From contig JAUVXU010000022.1 of assembly GCA_030603445.1 (NCBI GenBank), forward strand, positions 1-21,231: a stretch of DNA of 21,231 bases. The letters are read 5' to 3'. Of the stretch, positions 15,666-20,380 are shown piece after piece (position 1 is the first letter of the stretch; each line of letters opens with the position of its first letter). This DNA is from Methanomicrobia archaeon (GTDB lineage Archaea; Methanobacteriota_B; Thermococci; Methanofastidiosales; NM3). The notes beneath the pieces were generated by a model. The model was not told where the DNA came from, searched no databases, and worked only from the letters and a program-made list of their open reading frames with translations. Position numbers and translations under genes: made by a program.

Positions 15666-15743
15666 GGGACCGTAGGGTAGCTTGGACCATCCTCTCACCT
15701 TGGGGTGGTGGACACTCGAGTTCAAATCTCGGCGGTCCCACCA
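15666..15743 (+). tRNA. tRNA-Pro (anticodon probably GGG), CCA encoded
   Basis: Acceptor GGGACCG (15666-15672) pairs perfectly with CGGTCCC (15733-15739), discriminator A at 15740, and CCA is present in the DNA at 15741-15743. T8-A9 precede D stem GGGT/ATCC. T arm TCGAG-TTCAAAT-CTCGG. The best anticodon stem is TCACC/GGTGG (15695-15699, 15707-15711) with loop TTGGGGT, anticodon GGG, leaving two bases instead of one before the stem. The alternative register reads UGG but pairs badly. Both mean Pro. It lies eight bases after rpo10. Confidence 0.9.
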
Positions 15744-15814
15744 TTTAGATATTATAGGATAATTGAAGTACAATATGATAATTCAGTTTTGTATGTGTCA
15801 AAGGATGTGGCTTC

Positions 15815-16393
15815 GTGAGTATAATTGAGGACTTTGCATTGAGGAACTTGTATGTTGAGTCGAAGAATCTCTTTGAGATCGACTTGTTTACAGGCAGTTC
15901 GTTTGGACGTGCACAGGTAAAGTGCGACGTAGATATAGAAGATCTCTATGCGGTCGTTGTACCCGAGCTTATTGGCCTAAATGTGATGGAGCAACGCTTG
16001 CTTGATGAGATATTACTGGATGTTGTGGAGGATTCAAAAATCCGATTTGCATTCTCACTTGCTTGCGCTAAATCTGCTGCGTCATATCTGGGTCTTCCTC
16101 TTTACCAGTACCTTGGAGGGATATTCACGATGAATGTGCCTGTAATCGTATTTGGTGACGCTATTGTAGACTCAACATTTAATAAGTTGTCCAAATCACA
16201 TAAAATTATCTATCAGGACCTGGATACGCTTACTGAATTATCTAAGCAGGAAAAGTCTTCATGTATCCAATACGCCGAGGATGGCAGTTGGCATGTTGCG
16301 TGCGGGATGGGATTTGATTATATAGAGATATATAAAAGGGAAGATATTAATGAATTATTACGAATTAAAGAACATATGTTGGAGGTATTATAA
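15815..16393 (+). CDS. Enolase-like protein, internally deleted and lacking catalytic residues
   Basis: The 192-residue product looks like enolase with most of its catalytic barrel removed. Residues 8-36 follow the enolase N-terminus ([13 protein letters not shown] against the usual VDVYT..GxFGRAAV). Residues 48-102 match closely ([38 protein letters not shown], then GG). Residues 164-190 resemble the enolase C-terminus ([15 protein letters not shown] against SERxAKYNQLLRIEEEL). The substrate loop (SGASTG), and the barrel that holds the Mg2+ ligands and catalytic Lys/Glu, are missing; full enolase is about 420 residues. It sits exactly where many archaea keep eno, before uS2. It starts with GTG at 15815 after GGATGT and overlaps uS2 by one base. 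It is unlikely to be a working enolase; a structural or regulatory role is unknown. Confidence 0.75.
   Translation: MSIIEDFALRNLYVESKNLFEIDLFTGSSFGRAQVKCDVDIEDLYAVVVPELIGLNVMEQRLLDEILLDVVEDSKIRFAFSLACAKSAASYLGLPLYQYLGGIFTMNVPVIVFGDAIVDSTFNKLSKSHKIIYQDLDTLTELSKQEKSSCIQYAEDGSWHVACGMGFDYIEIYKREDINELLRIKEHMLEVL
16381..16386 (+). promoter_or_regulatory. Strong Shine-Dalgarno site for uS2
   Basis: GGAGGT lies inside the last codons of the enolase-like gene, six bases before the uS2 ATG. It matches the core of the archaeal anti-Shine-Dalgarno sequence better than most sites in this window. It fixes the uS2 start at 16393 and shows that the two genes share one transcript. Confidence 0.85.
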
Positions 16394-16989
16394 TGTCTGA
16401 TGAGATGTTGATTCCGCTTGATCAATACTTGGCTTCTGGTATTCATATAGGTACACAACAAAAGACCAAGGACATGGAACGATATATCTATAGGGTCCGT
16501 CAGGATGGGCTTTACGTGCTTGATATAAAGACTACTGACTTACGTATTAGGTCTATTGGAAAAGTATTGGCAAAATACGATCCACAAAAAATATTGGTCG
16601 TATCTACACGCGTTTATGGTCATCGACCTGTTAGAATGTTTTCAAAGCACACAAAATGTAAGGCAGTTGCAGGAAGATTTATTCCAGGAATGCTTACTAA
16701 CCCTAACAATAGTGATTTTATGGAACCAGATTTGTTGATAGTAACAGATCCACGTGCAGATTATCAAGCCTTAAAAGAGGGTTCAAGTATTGGCGTCCCT
16801 ATAATTGCACTATGTGATTCAGAAAATATGTTATCAAACGTGGATATGGTCGTTCCAACGAACAACAAGGGTAGGAAGGCTCTTTCGCTTATATACTACT
16901 TGCTTGCACGTGAGATGTTGCGCAGCAATGGCACATTGCCAGAAGACGGCGACATAGATTTTGAGTTAGAGGACTTTAAACAACTTTAA
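16393..16989 (+). CDS. rps2: 30S ribosomal protein uS2
   Basis: uS2 sits between the head and body of the small subunit and joins late in assembly. The 198-residue archaeal-type protein has [20 protein letters not shown] (residues 13-32), [20 protein letters not shown] (34-53), the [13 protein letters not shown] segment and [20 protein letters not shown], all typical. Its ATG overlaps the TAA stop of the enolase-like gene (TAATG). The acidic C-terminus ([12 protein letters not shown]) is short. A hairpin and T-tract follow the stop, so this is probably the end of the operon. Confidence 0.97.
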   Translation: MSDEMLIPLDQYLASGIHIGTQQKTKDMERYIYRVRQDGLYVLDIKTTDLRIRSIGKVLAKYDPQKILVVSTRVYGHRPVRMFSKHTKCKAVAGRFIPGMLTNPNNSDFMEPDLLIVTDPRADYQALKEGSSIGVPIIALCDSENMLSNVDMVVPTNNKGRKALSLIYYLLAREMLRSNGTLPEDGDIDFELEDFKQL

Positions 16990-16994
16990 GTGGT

Positions 16995-17029
16995 AGTGCA
17001 ATCCATAAATGCACTATTCTTATCTTTTT
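16995..17029 (+). terminator. Hairpin with T-rich tract after uS2
   Basis: AGTGCA (16995-17000) and TGCACT (17010-17015) form a perfect 6-bp stem with a 9-base loop, followed by a T-rich run ending in TTTTT at 17025-17029. Archaeal termination mainly needs the T-tract; the stem may be incidental or protect the 3' end. The position directly after uS2 fits the end of the ribosomal operon. Confidence 0.5.
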
Positions 17030-17041
17030 GTATCGTGATAC
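17030..17041 (+). promoter_or_regulatory. 12-bp palindrome covering the ferredoxin ribosome-binding site
   Basis: GTATCGTGATAC is a 5-bp inverted repeat with a 2-base centre, ending one base before the ATG. It contains the GTGAT ribosome-binding site. It could act as a protein operator or a small hairpin that hides the site. No experimental support; it could also be chance. Confidence 0.35.
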
Positions 17042-17042
17042 C

Positions 17043-17240
17043 ATGACAGTAGCTGTAGATGATGCTAAGTGCTGTTTTCTTATAACGAAGAGCATTGATT
17101 GCTGCAAAATTATTTGCAGCGAGGTATGCCCTGCAAATGCTATTTGTTGTGATATTGATGTTAACATAAAGTGTGAAAAGTGCGTTTGGTGCGGAAATTG
17201 CATTGCTGCATGCCCTTCTCAAGCGCTATACTTATTATAG
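17043..17240 (+). CDS. Small cysteine-rich ferredoxin-like protein
   Basis: This 65-residue protein has 13 cysteines. The second half has a regular [4Fe-4S] motif: C47, C50, C53, C57 followed by Pro (CVWCGNCIAACP), with an extra Cys at 44. The first half has C25 and C29-Pro (IICSEVCPANAI) as in the other lobe of bacterial-type 2[4Fe-4S] ferredoxins, but the expected CxxC before it is replaced by adjacent CC pairs at 10-11 and 20-21, and another CC lies at 35-36. Whether it holds one or two clusters cannot be told. I chose ATG 17043, three bases after a GTGAT ribosome-binding site; a TTG five codons upstream is possible but unlikely. Its redox partner is unknown. Confidence 0.75.
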   Translation: MTVAVDDAKCCFLITKSIDCCKIICSEVCPANAICCDIDVNIKCEKCVWCGNCIAACPSQALYLL

Positions 17241-17251
17241 GGCAAAAATAT

Positions 17252-17259
17252 TTTATATG
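17252..17259 (+). promoter_or_regulatory. TATA box for tRNA-Leu(UAA)
   Basis: TTTATATG is centred about 27 bases before the first base of the tRNA, the usual archaeal spacing for a transcript that starts near the mature 5' end. Confidence 0.65.
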
Positions 17260-17282
17260 CTTATCTTTTCTTTATTATACAG

Positions 17283-17428
17283 GCGGGGGTTGCCGAGATT
17301 GGTCAAAGGCGCTGGACTTAAGATCTAGTTCCACATACGGTAAGGTGGATATGTATAAGGGAATGTGCCTTTCTGGATAAGAAATCCAGTTTCGCAGGAA
17401 TCCGCGGGTTCAAATCCCGCCCCCCGCA
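17283..17428 (+). tRNA. tRNA-Leu (anticodon UAA) containing an intron
   Basis: Acceptor GCGGGGG (17283-17289) pairs with CCCCCGC (17421-17427), discriminator A at 17428, no encoded CCA. The D arm uses GCC/GGC. The anticodon stem CTGGA (17312-17316) pairs with TCCAG (17385-17389) once a 61-base intron is removed. The mature loop CTTAAGA gives anticodon TAA. The variable arm has a TTC/GAA stem and the T arm is GCGGG-TTCAAAT-CCCGC. The mature length is 85, equal to the other tRNA-Leu here. This agrees fully with a Leu tRNA spliced at position 37/38. Confidence 0.95.
17323..17383 (+). other. tRNA intron, 61 bases, at position 37/38 with bulge-helix-bulge
   Basis: The splice motif can be drawn in full. 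The central 4-bp helix is CTTA (17317-17320) with TAAG (17378-17381). The bulges are AGA (17321-17323) and AAA (17382-17384). The flanking helices are CTGGA/TCCAG in the exons and TCTAG (17324-17328)/CTGGA (17373-17377) in the intron. Cutting each bulge between its second and third base, as archaeal tRNA endonuclease does, gives this interval. I see no open reading frame or guide RNA signature inside. Confidence 0.9.
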
Positions 17429-17669
17429 CTTATTTGTATGTTTTTTAGAATATCTGTTATTATTTTTTATTAAGAGAGAAAACATAGGCTAAAAAGCTTG
17501 GCAGATATAACAAGACATCTATTAAAAAAATTATAAAATCCCTTGCAGAATGCACAAGCTATAGGACAGGGATTATCTAATCTTGTACACGATGAAACAT
17601 CCATCTATTTGATAGGCGTTAATTTATTTTATTATGAAATGAATATTATTCCGAAAAAGGAGGATAAGA
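17429..17669. other. Gene-free AT-rich stretch with one hairpin
   Basis: No convincing reading frame is present. AATCCCT (17537-17543) and AGGGATT (17568-17574) form a perfect 7-bp inverted repeat enclosing a small TGCA-GAA-TGCA hairpin. TTATAAAA just before it (17531-17538) could be a weak TATA element, but overlaps the stem. I cannot assign a function. Confidence 0.4.
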
Positions 17670-17677
17670 TTTATATA
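17670..17677 (+). promoter_or_regulatory. Strong TATA box for a candidate small RNA
   Basis: TTTATATA lies within a longer AT-rich TTTATATATAA run, preceded by purine-rich AGGAGGATAAGA as a possible BRE region. A transcript starting about 25-30 bases downstream would begin at or near G17700, the first base of a GC-rich stem. Confidence 0.6.
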
Positions 17678-17699
17678 TAAAAAATGCGATAATGTTATA

Positions 17700-17776
17700 G
17701 GGCGGGGATAGATACCCTCCTATGATAGTTATCCTCCTCCCGTCCTACTCTACTTTTCTTTCTTTCCTTTTTTGTC
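17700..17776 (+). ncRNA. Candidate small structured RNA with CCUCC motifs
   Basis: GGGCGGG (17700-17706) pairs with CCCGTCC (17739-17745) in a 7-bp stem with one G-U. GATA (17707-17710) then pairs with TATC (17730-17733), leaving a CTCCT bulge on the 3' side. The terminal loop holds CCCTCCT. A pyrimidine/T-rich run with TTTTTT follows (about 17746-17774), suiting an archaeal terminator. The stem stands out in an otherwise AT-rich stretch and begins where the 17670 TATA box predicts a start. No reading frame covers it and no C/D or H/ACA boxes are visible. The two CCTCC-type segments resemble the anti-Shine-Dalgarno sequence, so binding to mRNA leaders is conceivable but unproven. The 3' end is approximate. 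Confidence 0.5.
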
Positions 17777-17907
17777 ATTGTGAAAATATACAAAAAAGAT
17801 ACACGATCTTGTTGGGGGCATTGGCATAACCATTCATATTTTTGATACGTCCAATGATCGTATGCTAAGCAATTAACAACAAGTCGTGTGTTTGTTAAAC
17901 TTTGTCT
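17777..17907. other. Gene-free stretch with a nested inverted repeat
   Basis: CATTGG (17819-17824) pairs with CCAATG (17851-17856), and ACGAT (17803-17807) pairs with ATCGT (17857-17861), nested around a 26-base loop with an 11-base bulge on one side. On the minus strand it lies downstream of the transporter gene, so it could stabilise or end that mRNA. There is no open reading frame of note. Confidence 0.35.
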
Positions 17908-18480
17908 TTATTTTACCAATGGTTTTCCTATTGGCATTATTTCTCTACCGAATGTCGGGTTTATGATGCTTGCTGCAGAGAGATACAAAGCGCTAAAACC
18001 GCATATTATCCCTTCATATCCTGCTAAAGTGTGTACAGATGAATAGTATTGGCCTATTGCTAGGAGGAAGAAGAGTATGGTCAATGTAGCAAAAACAACT
18101 GTCAGGGCTTTTGGTGATTTAAAGGTGGGTATCGTCATGTACAAGGTAAATAGCCCCCATCCACACAAGAATAGCGCCAAACCCGCTTTTGGGATTGGTG
18201 CGATAACATCTAGTGATTGCAAGATTATCATTGCAACGAGCGCTAACCAAAAGCTTCCAAAAGCGGTAAAGGCCGTTGCCCCAAATGTGTTTCCCAATTT
18301 AACTTCCCAACTACCAGCATATATTTGGCATAATCCTCCAAAGAAAAAACCAAGAGGAAGTATCATTCCAAGATTTTCGCTGGAAATTAGTTGAGCGTTA
18401 ATAATGTTCAATAATACCGTTGTTAGTCCAAAGGCTGCAAGCCCGAGGACTGCCGGATTTACTTTAGGATTTTGATCCAT
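17908..18480 (-). CDS. Acetate/succinate transporter, SatP/GPR1/YaaH family
   Basis: The 190-residue membrane protein has six hydrophobic segments. It shows the family signature NPAVLGL (residues 8-14, usually NPAPLGL) and the strongly conserved FFGGLCQIYAGSWEVKLGNT stretch continued by FGATAFTAFGSFWLAL. Members carry acetate, succinate or related acids with protons across the cytoplasmic membrane; in methanogens acetate uptake for carbon is the likeliest role, but substrate cannot be read from the sequence. The ATG at 18480 lies about 27 bases from the centre of a TATA box, so the mRNA is probably leaderless. It is a single gene on the minus strand, outside the ribosomal operons. The N-terminal Pro to Val change is unusual but within a variable position. 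Confidence 0.9.
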   Translation of the reverse strand: MDQNPKVNPAVLGLAAFGLTTVLLNIINAQLISSENLGMILPLGFFFGGLCQIYAGSWEVKLGNTFGATAFTAFGSFWLALVAMIILQSLDVIAPIPKAGLALFLCGWGLFTLYMTIPTFKSPKALTVVFATLTILFFLLAIGQYYSSVHTLAGYEGIICGFSALYLSAASIINPTFGREIMPIGKPLVK

Positions 18481-18502
18481 TTTTCCGATAATGTATTATA
18501 TA

Positions 18503-18510
18503 CATATAAA
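18503..18510 (-). promoter_or_regulatory. TATA box of the SatP-family transporter
   Basis: On the minus strand TTTATATG is centred about 26 bases before the ATG at 18480, so transcription probably starts at or next to the start codon. There is no Shine-Dalgarno motif between them, which agrees with a leaderless mRNA. Confidence 0.65.
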
Positions 18511-18530
18511 TCTTACCATATTTTTTTATT

Positions 18531-19019
18531 TTATTCCTTAACAAATAATTTTGTTAGCATATCACTGTTTTCTAGGTAATCAAATGGCACGATATCAGTC
18601 CATCCTGCTCTTTGAAACATATTCATAAAGCATACTCCTACGACTTTAGTTGTTTCATTGGACAACGTTTCTATCATGGACTGAGCATCTGATGCTTTAC
18701 ATTTTCCCGGCATAGCTAGTCCCCCCATTAGTACTATCACGTCTATCTTCTTTTCTCTTAATTCCGCGCACTCGCCCAACTCCATGGTGTACTCACCCAG
18801 GTGTATAGAACGCGCTTTACTAATGTCGGTATAAGGAATGTAAAATAAATTGCATGGCTGCTTTCTAATCACATAAACTAGAAATTCAATTATTGGGGTA
18901 CAGCTGTATGGCAGCCCACAAAACACAATAGTAGTCTTATGTTCTATAGACTCCATTATTTTTTTAAAGGACGCCGATAATCCCTTAATGCCTCTTGTAT
19001 CACTTTCTATCTGTTTCAT
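18531..19019 (-). CDS. DUF2124 family protein
   Basis: This is a 162-residue protein of a family known mainly from methanogens, with no established function. Family features seen: FCGLPYSCTPIIEFLVYVIR in the first half, YIPYTDISKARSI, VIVLMGGLAMP and VVGVCFMNMFQRAGW in the second half, which suggest an alpha/beta fold with a Rossmann-like strand order. I start it at ATG 19019, three bases after AGTGAT and about 32 bases from a TATA box centre. A GTG nine codons upstream (19046) is in frame but touches the promoter. Cysteines in the CGLP, PYSC and GVCF segments could matter. No enzyme motif is recognised. Confidence 0.82.
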   Translation of the reverse strand: MKQIESDTRGIKGLSASFKKIMESIEHKTTIVFCGLPYSCTPIIEFLVYVIRKQPCNLFYIPYTDISKARSIHLGEYTMELGECAELREKKIDVIVLMGGLAMPGKCKASDAQSMIETLSNETTKVVGVCFMNMFQRAGWTDIVPFDYLENSDMLTKLFVKE

Positions 19020-19047
19020 TGCATCACTGTCTTTTTTAAAAGACACA

Positions 19048-19055
19048 TATTTAAA
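19048..19055 (-). promoter_or_regulatory. TATA box of the DUF2124 gene
   Basis: On the minus strand TTTAAATA is centred about 32 bases before ATG 19019, predicting a very short leader and arguing against the upstream GTG start. Confidence 0.55.
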
Positions 19056-19147
19056 AAATGTGGCTCTAAATGGGGGTATTGAACACGAAATCTTATTGAT
19101 ATTTTTAGTTATTTGATGGATTTTAATTCTCTGATGTTTTCCAAAAA

Positions 19148-19155
19148 CTATAAAA
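19148..19155 (+). promoter_or_regulatory. TATA box and BRE of the SelB-like gene
   Basis: CTATAAAA preceded by CCAAAAA (19141-19147, BRE-like) is centred about 29 bases before ATG 19181. This predicts a leader of only a few bases. No Shine-Dalgarno sequence is seen. Confidence 0.65.
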
Positions 19156-19180
19156 GCGATATTATTGTCCTACATTTTCA

Positions 19181-20137
19181 ATGGGCACATTAAAACATGT
19201 TACAATTGGAGTATTTGGGGAATTACAGAACAATTTTTTGAAAAAACTTGGAAACAAAGGCACTGTTAATGATATTGAGTTTAGGAATAATAGTGGAAAA
19301 GATTATGTATGTACACTATGTTCTCCTAAGTCAGATAAAGTTGCCCCATTGCTACAAGCCGTAAACTTAGTAGATATTCCTATTATGGTGTTTGATGCAC
19401 CATCCCCTGAATTAGGTGAGGCGATGCTTGCAGTGGATGCACGCAGATTCCCTCTTGGAATTTTATGCATTTCCGAAAAATTCGGTGAAGAGAGGGCGAG
19501 AAACCTTATTATGCATACATCTCTTGAGACTTTTGACATTTTGCCATTTGATCCAAGCTGTGTATTAGATCATATTTTATCTGATGAGTTCTACGAACGC
19601 ATTCCTAAACCAGATGGGGCAACAAAGGTGCCTATTGATAATTATTTTTCTGTTAAGAGCGTTGGAACAGTAGCTTTAGGCATTGTCAAACGAGGAAATA
19701 TTGGGGTATACACAAAATTGATGGTGTATCCAACGCAAAGAGAAGTGCTTGTAAAATCCATGCAATCACAAGATAAGGATATCAGAAAGGCAGTCACGCT
19801 ACAGCGTGTTGGATGCTCATTAAAGGGTGTTAAGCCCGATGATCTTAAAAGAGGGAACATAATTGCCCAAAAAGATAGCATTACAGTATCCAAAACTGTT
19901 ACTTTCCAGTTAATCCGCAATAGTATTATTAGTGATGAGATATCTGTTGGAGCTTCTTTTTTTGTCTGCATAGGCCTACAGACTCCTGTTGGGCGCGTGA
20001 AAGAATATAATGGAGATATTATTACATTTGAGCTGGAACGCGAGATTGCATTTGATGCGACAGATATGGCTATTGTGGCAAAAACAACCCTCAAACCCCC
20101 TCGCGTTATTGGTGGGGGAAAAATTAAAATAAATTGA
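19181..20137 (+). CDS. SelB-like elongation-factor homologue (aSelBL type) without GTPase motifs
   Basis: The 318-residue protein resembles translational GTPases of the SelB/EF1A group. The first 150 residues retain the outline of a G domain (IGVFGELQNNFLKKLGNKGT, where GxxxxGK[ST] would be), but the P-loop Lys/Ser, the DxxG motif and NKxD are absent. Residues from about 158 match EF-Tu domain II: VGTVALGIVKRGNIG, MVYPTQREVLVKSMQSQDKD, then VGCSLKGVKPDDLKRGNII. A third beta domain closes the protein. There is no C-terminal SECIS-binding domain. This agrees with the aSelBL family described in many methanogens, whose role (once proposed for pyrrolysyl-tRNA) is unsettled. It is a single gene with its own promoter, ending five bases from a convergent tRNA-Tyr. 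Confidence 0.85.
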   Translation: MGTLKHVTIGVFGELQNNFLKKLGNKGTVNDIEFRNNSGKDYVCTLCSPKSDKVAPLLQAVNLVDIPIMVFDAPSPELGEAMLAVDARRFPLGILCISEKFGEERARNLIMHTSLETFDILPFDPSCVLDHILSDEFYERIPKPDGATKVPIDNYFSVKSVGTVALGIVKRGNIGVYTKLMVYPTQREVLVKSMQSQDKDIRKAVTLQRVGCSLKGVKPDDLKRGNIIAQKDSITVSKTVTFQLIRNSIISDEISVGASFFVCIGLQTPVGRVKEYNGDIITFELEREIAFDATDMAIVAKTTLKPPRVIGGGKIKIN

Positions 20138-20142
20138 AGAAG

Positions 20143-20220
20143 TGGTCCCGACGACCGGATTTGAACCGGTGACCCGTGGATCTACAGTCCACTGCCCTAA
20201 CCAGACTAGACTACGTCGGG
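20143..20220 (-). tRNA. tRNA-Tyr (anticodon GUA), CCA encoded
   Basis: On the minus strand acceptor CCCGACG pairs with CGTCGGG, with discriminator A (20146) and encoded CCA (20143-20145). C1-G72 is the archaeal Tyr identity pair. Anticodon stem GTGGA/TCCAC encloses loop CTGTAGA, anticodon GTA. T arm ACCGG-TTCAAAT-CCGGT. No intron. A TTTTTAAAAT box about 29 bases upstream fits its promoter. It is convergent with the SelB-like gene. Confidence 0.96.
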
Positions 20221-20244
20221 AATATTTTTCATTGTAGTTTATTC

Positions 20245-20254
20245 ATTTTAAAAA
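20245..20254 (-). promoter_or_regulatory. TATA box for tRNA-Tyr
   Basis: On the minus strand TTTTTAAAAT is centred about 29 bases before the tRNA 5' end, preceded by CCGAAACC as a BRE-like element. Confidence 0.55.
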
Positions 20255-20277
20255 GGTTTCGGTTTTTGTGGTTTTGC

Positions 20278-20306
20278 ACATAAAGTACCCAACTGAACAT
20301 AAAGTA
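20278..20306 (+). repeat. Two 10-bp direct repeats upstream of the transposon gene
   Basis: ACATAAAGTA occurs at 20278-20287 and again at 20297-20306. TGAACAT also recurs at 20294 and 20315, and TGAAC-TTAC-GTTCA (20321-20334) forms a small hairpin. These may belong to the left end of the element or be vestiges of its insertion site. Confidence 0.45.
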
Positions 20307-20380
20307 TCATAAAATGAACATGAACTTACGTTCACTTTACCTCCGCCCTCTTTCCATGAACTTTTATTGCCATTATTTCA

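Noticed and set aside
16556-16738. 60-residue plus-strand frame within uS2
   Set aside because: An alternative frame inside a certain ribosomal protein gene, without a ribosome-binding site.
17180-17380. 66-residue plus-strand frame running from the ferredoxin gene through tRNA-Leu
   Set aside because: It reads across a tRNA and its intron; the in-phase frame is accidental.
17700-17776. C/D-box or H/ACA guide RNA
   Set aside because: I find no RUGAUGA plus CUGA boxes and no ACA tail with two hairpins, so I left the candidate RNA unclassified.
18077-18394. 105-residue plus-strand frame
   Set aside because: It is antisense to the SatP-family transporter, whose motifs and membrane segments are clear.
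20143-20220. tRNA-Tyr as the attachment site for the foreign segment
   Set aside because: The tnpB segment lies on the 5' side of the tRNA, no copy of its 3' end is repeated, and no integrase gene is seen. IS605-type elements do not use tRNA att sites.
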